This document shows positions 25,833 to 34,877 of a stretch of 46,681 nt of DNA, one piece after another. Position 1 is the stretch's first letter; each line of letters begins with the position of its first letter. A model generated the notes under the pieces. It was not told the origin of the DNA. It searched no databases and worked only from the letters and a program-made list of their open reading frames with translations. The translations under genes and the position numbers were made by a program. Source of the stretch: Pseudoxanthomonas sp. (lineage in GTDB: Bacteria; Pseudomonadota; Gammaproteobacteria; Xanthomonadales; Xanthomonadaceae); assembly GCF_024710765.1 (NCBI RefSeq), contig NZ_JANJUE010000178.1, positions 1 through 46,681 of the forward strand, in the 5' to 3' direction.

Positions 25833-26648
25833 TCAGGCGGAAGCGAAAAGCGCGTTGAGTTCGCCGTAGCCCATCGCCTGCGGATCCGCGGACAGGCCCG
25901 GGCCTTCGCCCAGGAATGCCTGGGCGCGCGAGCGCAGATGCCCGGCCGCCGATTCGGCCAGGGCCGAGCCGGCACTGAGCCGGCGCACGCCCAACCGGGC
26001 CAGGCTTGCGCGATCCGGCAAGGCCGCGCGCCAGAGCAGGTTGAGGGGCAGTTCGGTGCCCATGGCAATAGCGGCAACCTCCTCAGCTTCGACCAGGCCG
26101 GGCACGAACAGGCCGTCCGCGCCCGCCTGGCGATAGCGCGAGGCGCGCTCCAGCGTTTCGCGCACGCTGTCCGCGCCGGCGGGGGCGAGGCGCCGCAGGT
26201 AGACATCGGTCCGTGCATTGACGAACACATCCACGCCGGCGTCCCGGCAGCGCGCGCGGATGCGCGCGATCTTGTCGCACAGCAATCCCGGATCCCTTCC
26301 GCCGTCTTCCAGGTTGATGCCGGACACGCCCTGCTGAATCAGCTGAAGCACCGTTTCGGCGACGGTATCGGGTCGGTCGGAGTAACCGCCTTCGATGTCG
26401 ATCGTCAGTGGCGTGCGCAACACGCGGGTGATGGTCGCGACACTGTCGAGCAGGCGCGATACCGGCAGTTGATCGCCATCAGGGTATCCCTGCGCCCAGG
26501 CCAGGCCGGCACTGGTGGTGGCGCACGCGGGCGCACCGAGCGATTCGATCAATCGGGCGCTGCCGGCGTCCCAGGCATTGGCCAGGAGCAGCAGGCCCTC
26601 GGCATGCTGTTGGCGGAACAGGGCGGTACGTTCGGCGGTGGTGGACAT
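25833..26648 (-). CDS. Isocitrate lyase / PEP mutase superfamily protein
   Basis: A 271-residue TIM-barrel protein of the PEP mutase branch. NAWDAGSARLIE (Asp27), DIEGGY (Asp84, Glu86), GINLEDG (Glu114, Asp115) and VNARTD (Arg146, Asp148) mark the Mg2+ and oxyanion sites. The KKCGH-type loop of isocitrate lyases is absent. Members act on C-C or C-P bonds of small oxo-acids; the substrate cannot be told. The ATG at 26648 is preferred to an open extension. It is convergent with the LysR gene, 11 bp apart. Confidence 0.88.
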   Translation of the reverse strand: MSTTAERTALFRQQHAEGLLLLANAWDAGSARLIESLGAPACATTSAGLAWAQGYPDGDQLPVSRLLDSVATITRVLRTPLTIDIEGGYSDRPDTVAETVLQLIQQGVSGINLEDGGRDPGLLCDKIARIRARCRDAGVDVFVNARTDVYLRRLAPAGADSVRETLERASRYRQAGADGLFVPGLVEAEEVAAIAMGTELPLNLLWRAALPDRASLARLGVRRLSAGSALAESAAGHLRSRAQAFLGEGPGLSADPQAMGYGELNALFASA

Positions 26649-26754
26649 CGTGGGGATCCTGGGGGGAGTCGCCCGTGATGTTGCCATGGCCGCGAGGCGT
26701 CGACTCACCGTTTTCGGACGTCTACACCGCCGATGCCGGCAGTAGCGCACACAC

Positions 26755-26790
26755 AAAAAGAAAGGTCCGGCACCATCCAGGCCGGACCTT
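26755..26790 (-). terminator. Rho-independent terminator
   Basis: AAGGTCCGGC (26762-26771) and GCCGGACCTT (26781-26790) form a perfect 10-bp stem. On the minus strand it is followed by TCTTTTTGTG. It would end a transcript from the right, most simply the small gene at 26980-27204. The stretch 26791-26979 between them shows nothing else that I can support. Confidence 0.8.
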
Positions 26791-26979
26791 GAAGGGGGAG
26801 GTCCCCGGGCCGCTTCCGCTTGCTCAAGGCGGCGCCCGTTTTCCTTTGCAGAGCGGTCTTCCTGACCGTCGCAGGGCGTGCTTCCGGGAACGTGTCCAGA
26901 ATGCCCCGATCATGCACGCGCGTCAGTCGGTGCACAGCCCGGCTTGCTGTAGGAAAAATCCGATGTCCCCGGAGCGGTA

Positions 26980-27204
26980 TCAGGCCCGCAACCGGCGGAC
27001 GCCTCGAAACAGCCGCCACTTGCCGTCTCCGCCTTCGACGTTGATGGCGTAGTCCAGGCCCTGTTGTTCGCGTTGCCAGGCCAGTTTGCTGGCGTAGGCG
27101 AGCGCCGAGATGCGGGATGGGAAATGCAGGGGATCGGATTCGTTGATCGACAGCAGGAAACTGCCGTCATGACCCGGGGAGTGGGGAAGGTCGAGCGTCA
27201 TCAT
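26980..27204 (-). CDS. Small conserved-looking protein, unknown function
   Basis: A protein of 73 or 74 residues, starting at one of two adjacent ATG codons (27204 or 27201). The pattern ALAYASKLAWQREQQGLDYAI then VEGGDGKWRLFRG looks like small DUF2188-type or related domains in which a central helix is followed by a WRLF strand. No signal peptide or membrane segment is seen. A terminator lies 190 bp downstream on the same strand, which favours a real transcript. The family call is tentative. Confidence 0.5.
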   Translation of the reverse strand: MMTLDLPHSPGHDGSFLLSINESDPLHFPSRISALAYASKLAWQREQQGLDYAINVEGGDGKWRLFRGVRRLRA

Positions 27205-27546
27205 GGTGCGGCAAGGCGGTATCGGTTGGCGACAGGCTAGCGACAGCCATGTCATCTCCATGCAAAGAAACGGCTTCGTCTTTGGTATGAGATGCCGTGG
27301 CGGAAACCGCGTTGCTCTACACGCGTCCTTCGCGCAGGACTGCGTATAAGTTCGACCTAGTGGCAGGCGCCGACCACCCCGGCGCCGCTTTCCGGACCGG
27401 CTGATGACCCGGAAACCACGAGAGAGCCCAACGCCTGTGTCATCGCAGGTGCCCGGCGGTCAGTCGCGAGCCCGACACCGTCGCCGTCCGGAAAGCCGGG
27501 GCGGTTCTCGTATTCGCCCCGGCGCATGCCGCGATGGCGACGCCCG
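27205..27546. other. Gene-free gap of 342 bp
   Basis: Open frames here are short and lack family-like features or ribosome binding sites. The part next to 27204 should hold the promoter of the small minus-strand gene; its AT-richer patch (27255-27285) shows no clear -35/-10 pair. I see no repeat or RNA gene. Confidence 0.5.
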
Positions 27547-28419
27547 TCAGCGGGCGCCCGCGTCCCAGTCGCGCAATCCCTGTTCAATCACATCCAGTGC
27601 ATCGTCCACGCGCCCGTCGTCGAGCTCGGCCACGGTGTCGCGGGGACTGTGGATCACCTGCATCACCTTGGGCGGGTTCTCCGGCGATTTGCCGGAAAAC
27701 ACGGCCAGGATGGGATCAATTTCGCCGCCGCCGACCAGCGAGAAGGACACCGCGGGCCACTCCTGCTTGAGGAAGGCGAGGTGATCGGTGGGCGGATAGT
27801 GTTCGCCCGGCTGGAAGCCGAGGCCGCGGGTTTCGCTGCCCTTGCGCAGCGCACCGACCAGCGGGGTGTCCGCCTGCGGCGACATCATCCACAGCGTATC
27901 GCCCCAGCCGAACACGTCGAAGTTGACGTAGAGCGCCGGCTTCTCGCGCCCAGGCGTGGTCACGTAGGCATGCGAACCCAACAGGCCCGCTTCCTCCAGA
28001 TCCCAGAATGCAATCTGTACGCGATGGTGGGAAAGCGGGCGAGCCTTGAGGCGCTCGGCCAGCTCCAGCACCGCGGCGGAGCCGGATGCGTTGTCGGTCG
28101 CGCCGTGGCCAACGGCGACCCGGTCGTAGTGGGCGCCGATCAGCAATAGCGGCGCTCCCTCCGGACCACCCAGATCCACGAGCAGATTGCGCCCCTGTTT
28201 TTCCTTCTGCTCGAAGTCCTCGCCACGCCAGGCCAGACCCAGCGCATCCAGGCGCCCCGTGATGGCCTGGCCACGCGCACCGGTGTCTGCGCCGGCACTG
28301 ATGCGGGCGACCTGATCCTTCCAGCTCACCACGCCACCGCCATCGGCGGCCAGGCTCGGCAGTGCAATCAACAGCAATAGGCCCGCCCACAACGGGCGTC
28401 GTGATGTTCTCGATGTCAT
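27547..28419 (-). CDS. M28-family zinc metallopeptidase, exported
   Basis: A 290-residue exported aminopeptidase-like enzyme. A signal peptide covers about 1-25 (RRPLWAGLLLLIALPSLAA). The co-catalytic zinc site is complete: His97 (GAHYD), bridging Asp109 (TDNASGSAA), catalytic Glu142 with Glu143 (WDLEEAG), Asp168 (NFDVFGWGD) and His257 (QVIHSPRDT). It should release N-terminal residues from peptides in the periplasm or outside. The ATG at 28419 has GGGGAG upstream; the frame is open to 28569 but lacks signal-like sequence there. Divergent from the GacA-type gene. Confidence 0.92.
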   Translation of the reverse strand: MTSRTSRRPLWAGLLLLIALPSLAADGGGVVSWKDQVARISAGADTGARGQAITGRLDALGLAWRGEDFEQKEKQGRNLLVDLGGPEGAPLLLIGAHYDRVAVGHGATDNASGSAAVLELAERLKARPLSHHRVQIAFWDLEEAGLLGSHAYVTTPGREKPALYVNFDVFGWGDTLWMMSPQADTPLVGALRKGSETRGLGFQPGEHYPPTDHLAFLKQEWPAVSFSLVGGGEIDPILAVFSGKSPENPPKVMQVIHSPRDTVAELDDGRVDDALDVIEQGLRDWDAGAR

Positions 28420-28589
28420 TCGGTGCTCCCCGGAAGGTTGGATGCCGAGTATGCACGAGCCTGGAGTCGGTCCATCCATGACCTGTGGGAGATCGGCCGC
28501 GCGCGGATGGACGGCTAGAATGTGAGTTGCGACGGCCGCATTCCGGGAATAGGCTCGGTGTAGAGCCAAGGCTCGGAAGGGGAAGTGGC

Positions 28590-29237
28590 ATGACGATTCG
28601 AGTGTTCCTGATCGACGATCACGCGCTGGTGCGTACCGGCATGCGGATGATCCTCGCGCAGGAAACCGATCTGGACATCGTGGGCGAAGCGGAGAGCGGC
28701 GAGGAAGCGCTGCCGCTGATCCGCAAGCTCAAGCCCGACGTGGTGCTGTGTGATCTCCATTTGCCCGGTTACAGCGGGTTGGAGGTGACCGAGCGCATCG
28801 TGCGCGGGGATCAGGGCACCCGGGTGATCATCGTCTCGGTGCTGGAAGATGGACCGCTGCCCAAGCGCCTGCTGGAAGCCGGCGCGTCTGGTTATCTCGG
28901 CAAGGGTGGCGACGCACAGGAGTTGATCCGCGCGGTGCGCGACGTGGCGCGCGGCAAGCGTTACCTCGGCAACAGCGTGGCCCAGAACCTGGCGTTGCTC
29001 AACGTGAGCGGCGATGGCTCGCCCTTCGATGCGCTTTCGCCGCGCGAACTGGAAGTCGCCATGTTGCTGATCCAGGGCCTGCGCCAGGAAGAGATCGCCA
29101 AGCGGCTGAGCCTGAGCGCCAAGACGGTCAATACCCACAAGACGCGCCTGTTCGAAAAGGCCGGTGTCAGCGACAACATCGCGCTGGCGCGCCTGGCGGC
29201 GCAGTACGGCCTGCTGGACCCGGCACGCGCGCTGTAG
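28590..29237 (+). CDS. gacA: LuxR-type response regulator (GacA/UvrY-like)
   Basis: A 215-residue NarL/FixJ-family regulator. The receiver (about 1-120) has Asp9-Asp10, phosphoacceptor Asp55 in VLCDLHLPGYSG, and the Lys in YLGKGG. The LuxR helix-turn-helix is at about 148-212 (LSPRELEVAMLLIQGLRQEEIAKRL, KTVNTHKTRLFEK). The whole sequence reads as GacA/UvrY, which controls small regulatory RNAs through CsrA in gammaproteobacteria. No uvrC follows, unlike E. coli and Pseudomonas, and no partner kinase is nearby. GGAAGGGGAAG supports the ATG. The symbol is a best match. Confidence 0.87.
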   Translation: MTIRVFLIDDHALVRTGMRMILAQETDLDIVGEAESGEEALPLIRKLKPDVVLCDLHLPGYSGLEVTERIVRGDQGTRVIIVSVLEDGPLPKRLLEAGASGYLGKGGDAQELIRAVRDVARGKRYLGNSVAQNLALLNVSGDGSPFDALSPRELEVAMLLIQGLRQEEIAKRLSLSAKTVNTHKTRLFEKAGVSDNIALARLAAQYGLLDPARAL

Positions 29238-29294
29238 TCGTTCCAACCCGGCGTCCGTAGCCGACGCCCGTCTCGTCCATTTCCGCAGGCAAAA

Positions 29295-29322
29295 GAAAAC
29301 CGGCTGTCGCCAGCCGGTTTTC
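29295..29322. terminator. Bidirectional rho-independent terminator
   Basis: GAAAACCGGCTG (29295-29306), loop TCGC and CAGCCGGTTTTC (29311-29322) form a perfect 12-bp stem with A and T tracts at its base. It sits between the stops of the GacA-type gene and rne and can serve both. Confidence 0.88.
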
Positions 29323-29345
29323 CCGTTGCGCGCCTGCGCCCGGGG

Positions 29346-32300
29346 TCAGGCGCTGCGTTCGCTTTCCGGATGATCCGGATCCACCGGCTTGTCGTCGTCG
29401 TTGTGCGCCAGTTCGGCGGAGGCTTCCGGTGCCGTCGGCTTGGGCGTGGCGACCGGTTCGAACAGGCCGCGGGTCACCGAGGGCGGGGTGTCGGCATCCA
29501 GGGCGAAGAACAGCGACCCGGTGGTGCCGCGCGCCGGTGCGGAAGGCACCGCCGGGTTGGCGGCCGGCAAGTCCGACGGGATGCTCGAAACGCTTTCGCC
29601 CGCAGCCGGGGCCTGCTCGGCCACGCTCTCTTCCGTATCGGCCACGACCGGCGCCGTGCTCGCGGCGGTTTGCGTCATCGGGGCAGGGGAAGCGGCCTCC
29701 GGGGCAGGGGAAGCGGCCTCCGGGGCATCGTTCCGGGCGCTGGCGGAAGCCGCGACGTCCACGATGTCCTGCTGCACGGCCTGGACGATCTCGCTGCCGG
29801 CCTGGGCTTCCCGCTGCACGGTGTCGGCGATGCCGGCGCGTGACGCAGGGCTTTCGGCCACCGCGGCGACCTCGGTCCGCGCCTCGGCGACGGCCTTCGG
29901 CTCGACCACTTCGGCGATTTCGGCGCGGACCTGGGCGACGACTTGCTCGGGCACCGTCACGACCGGAGCCGCCACGGCTTCGGTCGGCTCGTGTTCCATC
30001 GCAGTCACCGGGGCCGCGGCAACCGCGACCGGTGCGGCCGGGCGGGCGTTCTCGTTGGCACGGGCCGGCGCGGGTGCGGTCCGGGACGGCTCTTCGTCAT
30101 CGAAATCGAACTCCGGCTGCGAACGGTGCGCGACCACGTCCTGTTCGTCACCCGCATCCAGGAATTCATCCCCAGCCTGTTCGTCGGCCAGCGGCGCGCC
30201 TTCGGCATTGCCGCGACGACGACGACGGCCACCGCGGCGACCGCGGCGACGGCGACCAGTGCCTTCACCGCCTGCTTCGCCTTCTTCACCGGGATTGGCC
30301 GCGACATTCACGTCACCGGCTTCGGCGTTGGTTTCGGCGGGCGCCTGCGTGGGCGCCGGACGCGGCGTTTCGGCAACCGTCACGGCGACCGCGGCGGCGG
30401 CGACCTGGGGTGCCTGGGTTTCGACGGGCGCCGGAACCGGGGCAACGTTCACGACCGGAGCCACTTCCTGCTTCGGGGCCGCCTGCTGGGCCTGCGGCTG
30501 CGGCTTCTGGGCCTGTTCATTGCGCGGCGCCTTCTGCTGTTGCCCCTGGCCCTGCTGCTGTCCTTGCTGCTGGCGGGGAGCCTGGGGCTGCTTTTGCTTT
30601 TGCTGCTGCTGCGCCTGCTTCGGGGGCTGCTCGCCACGTGGCTTCTGCTGGGCATTCTGCGGATTCTGGCCACCGGCGGCCTGCTGGCTCTTGCCGCGAC
30701 CTTCTTCGCGACGCTGCTGACCATTGCCGCCGCGACCGCCCTGGTTCTGCTGGCGATTGTCGCGGCGACCATTGCGGTCATTGCGATCGTTGCGCTGCTG
30801 GCGGTTGTCCTGGGCACGCGGCTGCGGCGCCGGAGCCGGCGCGCTTTCGGCGCCGACCAGGCGCTTGAGCCAGCCGAACAGGCCGCCGGACGCCGGGGCC
30901 GCGACCGGAGCGGGCGCCGGTGCGGGCGCGACCGGGGCCGGGGTGGGCGCCTCGCGTTCTTCGCGGATCGGCGCGGGCTGCGAATGCTTCACGTGGGTGA
31001 CCGCCGGGGCGGCCGGAATGTTCAGCTGGGCCTTGGTCAGCGCGTGCACCGGCAGCTTGCGCGGGGTACCGCGCTGGTAGCTCGGCCTGGTCGTTTCCTC
31101 GCCCAGTTCGTTCGCGCGGATGCGAGTCACTTCATAGTGCGGGGTATGCAGCGCCTCGTCGGCGACGATGATGATCGGCGCGTCGTGGCGGGTCTCGATT
31201 TCACGCAGCGCGCCGCGCTTCTCGTTGAGCAGGAAGTTGGCGATCTCCACCGGCGCCTGCACCAGCACCTGTCCGGTGTTCTCCTTCATCGCATGCTCTT
31301 CGGCCACGCGGATGATCGACAGCGACAGCGATTCCACGCTGCGCATGCGGCCATGGCCGTCGCAGCGCGGGCAGACAATCTGGCTGGATTCGCCCAACGA
31401 CGGCCGCAGGCGCTGGCGGCTCATTTCCATCAGGCCGAAGCGCGAGATGCGGCCCAGCTGCACCCGTGCGCGGTCGTACTTCAGCGCGTTCTGCAGGCGG
31501 TTCTCGACCTCCCGCTGGTGCTTGTTGCTGGACATGTCGATGAAGTCGATGACCACCAGGCCGCCCAGGTCGCGCAGGCGCAGCTGGCGGGCCACTTCCT
31601 CGGCCGCTTCCAGGTTGGTGTGGAACGCGGTTTCCTCGATGTCGCCGCCCTTGGTGGCGCGGGCGGAGTTGACGTCGATGGCGGTCAGCGCCTCGGTCTG
31701 GTCGACCACGATCGAGCCGCCGGAGGGCAGGCGGACATTGCGTTCATAAGCACCCTCGATCTGGGATTCGATCTGGAAGCGGTTGAACAGCGGAATGTCG
31801 TCCTTGTAGTGCTTGAGCTTGCGCAGGCTTTGCGGCATCACCTGCTGCATGAATTCGTTCGCGGTCTCGTACAGCTCTTCGGTGTCGACCAGGATTTCGC
31901 CGATGTCGGCGCGCAGGTAGTCACGCAGGGCGCGCACGATCAGGCGCGACTCCTGGTAGATCAGGAACGGGGCGGGCTTGGTCAGCGCGGCCTCGGCAAT
32001 TGCCTTCCAGACCTGCAGCAGGTAGTCCAGGTCCCACTGCAGCTCTTCGGCATCGCGGCCGACGCCGGCGGTGCGGATGATGACGCCCATGTCGTCGGGA
32101 ATGGCGAGCGAGTCCATCGCCTTCTTCAGCTCGGCGCGGTCATCGCCCTCGATGCGGCGGGACACGCCGCCCGCGGTGGGCGAGTTCGGCATCAGCACCA
32201 TGTAACGGCCGGCCAGGGAGATGAACGTGGTCAGGGCGGCGCCCTTGTTGCCGCGCTCGTCCTTGTCGACCTGTACGACGACTTCCTGGCCCTCGCGCAG

Positions 32301-32576
32301 CAGTTCGCGCAGGCCAGCCTTGTTGTGGTCGACCCCGGCCTGGAAATAGTCGCGGGAGATTTCCTTCAGCGGCAGGAAGCCATGGCGGTCGGCGCCGTAG
32401 TCGACGAAGGCGGCTTCGAGGGAGGGTTCGAGCCGGGTGATGCGGCCCTTGTAGATGTTGGACTTCTTCTGCTCTTTCGACGGCTGTTCGATATCGATGT
32501 CGTAAAGGGTCTGGCCGTCCACGATGGCGACGCGCAGTTCTTCTGCCTGCGTCGCATTGATCAACATGCGTTTCAT
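29346..32576 (-). CDS. rne: Ribonuclease E
   Basis: A 1076-residue endoribonuclease, the core of the RNA degradosome. The catalytic half (about 1-510) contains an S1 domain (about 38-120), the DNase I-like site with Asp301 (AIDVNSA) and Asp344 (VVIDFID), and the Zn-link CPRC (Cys402, Cys405). These match E. coli D303, D346, C404 and C407. [12 protein letters not shown] at about 564-575 is an amphipathic helix in the place of the membrane-targeting segment. The disordered C-terminal half has Arg-rich RNA-binding blocks ([16 protein letters not shown]), Gln-rich runs, and Ala/Val/Glu-rich sequence. The start lies in a notable hairpin (see 32582-32623). Confidence 0.97.
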   Translation of the reverse strand: MKRMLINATQAEELRVAIVDGQTLYDIDIEQPSKEQKKSNIYKGRITRLEPSLEAAFVDYGADRHGFLPLKEISRDYFQAGVDHNKAGLRELLREGQEVVVQVDKDERGNKGAALTTFISLAGRYMVLMPNSPTAGGVSRRIEGDDRAELKKAMDSLAIPDDMGVIIRTAGVGRDAEELQWDLDYLLQVWKAIAEAALTKPAPFLIYQESRLIVRALRDYLRADIGEILVDTEELYETANEFMQQVMPQSLRKLKHYKDDIPLFNRFQIESQIEGAYERNVRLPSGGSIVVDQTEALTAIDVNSARATKGGDIEETAFHTNLEAAEEVARQLRLRDLGGLVVIDFIDMSSNKHQREVENRLQNALKYDRARVQLGRISRFGLMEMSRQRLRPSLGESSQIVCPRCDGHGRMRSVESLSLSIIRVAEEHAMKENTGQVLVQAPVEIANFLLNEKRGALREIETRHDAPIIIVADEALHTPHYEVTRIRANELGEETTRPSYQRGTPRKLPVHALTKAQLNIPAAPAVTHVKHSQPAPIREEREAPTPAPVAPAPAPAPVAAPASGGLFGWLKRLVGAESAPAPAPQPRAQDNRQQRNDRNDRNGRRDNRQQNQGGRGGNGQQRREEGRGKSQQAAGGQNPQNAQQKPRGEQPPKQAQQQQKQKQPQAPRQQQGQQQGQGQQQKAPRNEQAQKPQPQAQQAAPKQEVAPVVNVAPVPAPVETQAPQVAAAAVAVTVAETPRPAPTQAPAETNAEAGDVNVAANPGEEGEAGGEGTGRRRRGRRGGRRRRRGNAEGAPLADEQAGDEFLDAGDEQDVVAHRSQPEFDFDDEEPSRTAPAPARANENARPAAPVAVAAAPVTAMEHEPTEAVAAPVVTVPEQVVAQVRAEIAEVVEPKAVAEARTEVAAVAESPASRAGIADTVQREAQAGSEIVQAVQQDIVDVAASASARNDAPEAASPAPEAASPAPMTQTAASTAPVVADTEESVAEQAPAAGESVSSIPSDLPAANPAVPSAPARGTTGSLFFALDADTPPSVTRGLFEPVATPKPTAPEASAELAHNDDDKPVDPDHPESERSA

Positions 32577-32581
32577 TGTTT

Positions 32582-32623
32582 GCGTTCCTCGCGCGCTACT
32601 ACCGCGCGGAACGCCATGGCGTT
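32582..32623 (-). promoter_or_regulatory. Hairpin covering the rne ribosome binding site
   Basis: In the rne mRNA a GCGTTCC segment (32614-32608) can pair with GGAACGC (32588-32582), extended by five more GC pairs after a two-base bulge. The Shine-Dalgarno GAGGAA (32590-32585) is inside this stem, eight bases before the ATG. An adjoining palindrome AACGCCATGGCGTT (32610-32623) shares the same GCGTT and would form a competing hairpin. This suggests control of rne translation, in keeping with the known autoregulation of rne through its 5' UTR in E. coli. Confidence 0.6.
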
Positions 32624-32985
32624 TCGCCTCTGGAACGGTGCTCCGTCCCTTGCGCAGGCGCAGCGGGGCGGGTTGGGTTTCCAGCGCTACGACACCACGG
32701 CACGCCGCGGGAGCGCTTTTTACTATGTGTTACGGGCCGGCGGCAGCTTCCCAACCAGTGGTGGCGCCGCGCGGGACATGTTCAGCAACGGGCGCCGTCA
32801 CGCGTCCGGCGGTATCCGGGTTCGCCGGCAAGCCGCTAACATGGCCGCCCCTGGGGCGGTGGCTGCGCACCTGTCGGAATCGCGAGGAGCCGGGCTTCTG
32901 GCCCACGGCTTGCTTCCAAGCCGACAACTCCCTGCGAAATCAAACCCTTATCTCGCCCGCCGAGTGTAACAGAATAATAGTGACC
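32624..32985. promoter_or_regulatory. Divergent rne/rluC promoter and rne leader region
   Basis: About 360 bp without a gene. The part next to rluC is AT-rich: AATAAT (32973-32978) lies about 8 bp before the rluC ATG, so the rluC message could be nearly leaderless. Its complement TATTAT could be a -10 for rne, giving an rne leader of roughly 390 bases, similar in size to the E. coli leader. No convincing -35 is seen for either. Confidence 0.35.
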
Positions 32986-33975
32986 ATGACCGCTCCGCCC
33001 CCCGCCTCATCGCCCCCCAGCGCGACCAAAGCCTCCGTCCGCCTGGTCAGGGTCCCGGAAGACCGCGGCGGGCAGCGGCTGGACAACTTCCTCCTGGGCC
33101 AGCTGAAAGGGGCTCCGCGGAGTCTGGTCTACAAGCTGGTCCGGAGCGGCCAGGTCCGGGTCAACGGCGGCCGCGCCAAGGCCGAGCGCAAGCTGGAGGT
33201 CGGGGACGAAGTCCGGATTCCCCCCGTCAATCTCGCCGAGTCCGGAGACAAGACGCCGCCGCCCGCCGGGTTCCTGCAGCGGATGGAGGCGGCCATCGTG
33301 TTCGAGGATGCGCGCCTGCTGGTCATCAACAAGCCGTCCGGCGTCGCCAGCCACGGCGGCAGCGGCATCAGCCACGGCGCCATCGAGACCATGCGCGCGC
33401 TCCGGCCCGGGCAGACGCTGGAGCTGGTGCATCGACTGGACCGCGACACCTCCGGTCTACTGATCATGGCCAAGAAGCGATCCGCGCTGTCCGAACTGCA
33501 GGCGTTGATGCGCGAGAACGACAGCGATGACGGGCGCGGCATCGAAAAGCGTTACCTGACCCTGCTGGTCGGGCGGATGCCCGACGGGGTGATGAGCGTG
33601 GACGCGCCGCTGCACGTGGGCCTGCGCCAGGGCGGCGAGCGGCACGTCCAGGTCAATCCCGGCGGCAAGGCCTCGCTGAGCCATTTCCGCGTGCTGGAAC
33701 GGCGCGGTGGCCACTCCTATTGCGAAGTGATCATCGAAACCGGCCGCACCCACCAGATCCGCGTGCATGCCCAGCACATGGGCCATCCGGTGGCCGGTGA
33801 CGACAAGTACGGCGATCCAGAGGTCAACAAGCGCCTGCGTGAGCAGGCCGGGCTGAAACGCCTGTTCCTGCATGCCGCGTCACTGGAATTCGCGCTCGAT
33901 GGCGGAAAAACGCCCTATCTGCTCAATGCGCCGCTGGCGCCGGAACTGGCGGACGTGCTGAACCGGCTCGGCTGA
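32986..33975 (+). CDS. rluC: 23S rRNA pseudouridine synthase RluC
   Basis: A 329-residue RluA-family enzyme. An S4 domain (about 28-78: QRLDNFLLGQLKG, SLVYKLVRSGQVRVNG) precedes the catalytic domain, where HRLDRDTSG holds the nucleophile Asp152. GRTHQIRVHAQHMGHPVAGDDKYG is the family block near 250-275. In E. coli RluC modifies 23S rRNA at 955, 2504 and 2580 and is likewise divergent from rne, so context supports the name over RluD. A GTG two codons upstream of ATG 32986 is an alternative start. Confidence 0.93.
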   Translation: MTAPPPASSPPSATKASVRLVRVPEDRGGQRLDNFLLGQLKGAPRSLVYKLVRSGQVRVNGGRAKAERKLEVGDEVRIPPVNLAESGDKTPPPAGFLQRMEAAIVFEDARLLVINKPSGVASHGGSGISHGAIETMRALRPGQTLELVHRLDRDTSGLLIMAKKRSALSELQALMRENDSDDGRGIEKRYLTLLVGRMPDGVMSVDAPLHVGLRQGGERHVQVNPGGKASLSHFRVLERRGGHSYCEVIIETGRTHQIRVHAQHMGHPVAGDDKYGDPEVNKRLREQAGLKRLFLHAASLEFALDGGKTPYLLNAPLAPELADVLNRLG

Positions 33976-33991
33976 GCCGTGACGGAGATCT

Positions 33992-34456
33992 TCAGTGCTG
34001 TGGCACGAGACGCTGTTCGCCGATCACATGCAGCTGCGGACGCTCGGTGCGCACGGTGACCTTCACGGGCAGGCCCGCGGGCAGGGTGAGCATCAGATCC
34101 GCCTGCGAATAGGCGGCGCAGCAGCGGGGCTCGAACGGAGTGGCGGCATTGGAAACCAGGGGAATGACGATCTGCAGGTCATCCTCGGCCCGCCAGGCGC
34201 GGATCGCCGCCGCGTTCACGCTCTCTAGTTCGTCATGGCGCACGGTCACCGCGACCCGCAAGGTCTGCCCGTCCACGATGGACACCAGCATGTCACCGGC
34301 CCGCGCGTCCGCCGGAATCGACTCCGCTGGCGCGACCCGGGCGTCGACACGGATGGGGAGGTAACGCAGGGGGGCCTGTACCTCTGGTGGCGCAGGCAGC
34401 GGCGGCTGGCCGGGCTGGGCCTGGGCCAGGGCCCAGGCGAGCAACAGGTTCAACAA
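33992..34456 (-). CDS. Small secreted protein, unknown function
   Basis: A protein of about 154 residues with a hydrophobic signal-like start (LNLLLAWALAQAQP) and a Pro-rich stretch. The remainder (about 35-150) is beta-rich (DGQTLRVAVTVRHDELESV) with a Cys pair (CCAAY). The start is a TTG at 34456 or 34453, because no in-frame ATG gives the signal sequence; this lowers certainty. It follows the TonB-domain lipoprotein by 7 bp and is probably in the same operon. Convergent with rluC. Confidence 0.55.
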   Translation of the reverse strand: MLNLLLAWALAQAQPGQPPLPAPPEVQAPLRYLPIRVDARVAPAESIPADARAGDMLVSIVDGQTLRVAVTVRHDELESVNAAAIRAWRAEDDLQIVIPLVSNAATPFEPRCCAAYSQADLMLTLPAGLPVKVTVRTERPQLHVIGEQRLVPQH

Positions 34457-34463
34457 CGCGGGT

Positions 34464-34877
34464 TCATCCCTGGCGCTGCGAATCCAGCGCGAAACACTGG
34501 TTCGGGCGTTCCGGCGGCGGGGTGAAATTCACCGGCACCTGGATGGTCTGGCTGACCGCCTGGCCGTTGCGGGTGGCGGCCTTGAACTGCCAGCCGCGCA
34601 CCGCCTTCTGGGCCGATTCGTCCAGCGCGGGCTGGCCGCTGCTCTTGAACACGCCCACCTCGGTCGGGATGCCTTCGATGCCGACCACCACCTTCAGCGT
34701 GGAAACGCCGCCGATGCCGGCGCAGGCCAGTTCAATCGGATAGTCCGGGGGCGGGGTATGCACTGCCGCCAGTTCGGTCGGCGCCGCGACCGGGGCCGCG
34801 GGCGTGCCCGAACCGCCACAGGCCGACAATGCAAGCGCCAGCAGGGAAGAGGAAGCCAACAGGAAAGGAGTTTTCAT
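34464..34877 (-). CDS. Lipoprotein with TonB C-terminal domain
   Basis: A 137-residue protein with a lipoprotein signal: [20 protein letters not shown] with Cys20 as the acylated residue, followed by GGSG, which lacks the inner-membrane retention Asp. The mature part is almost entirely a TonB-type C-terminal domain (PPPDYPIELACAGIGGVSTLKVVVG, then AVRGWQFKAATRNGQ). The TM helix that normally couples to ExbBD is missing. GGAGG supports the ATG at 34877, which overlaps the phhB stop by one base (TGATG). The domain is clear, the role is open. Confidence 0.82.
   Translation of the reverse strand: MKTPFLLASSSLLALALSACGGSGTPAAPVAAPTELAAVHTPPPDYPIELACAGIGGVSTLKVVVGIEGIPTEVGVFKSSGQPALDESAQKAVRGWQFKAATRNGQAVSQTIQVPVNFTPPPERPNQCFALDSQRQG

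Noticed and set aside
26791-26979. Short open frames between the terminator and the small gene
   Set aside because: No ribosome binding site, no family-like sequence, and they overlap other frames.
29400-30900. Repetitive DNA within rne as a possible CRISPR or satellite
   Set aside because: The repeats are codon-level low complexity (Ala, Pro, Gln, Arg runs) inside one coding frame, with no regular spacers.
29943-32969. A plus-strand open frame of 1008 codons opposite rne
   Set aside because: It is antisense to the conserved catalytic domain of RNase E and has no domain of its own.
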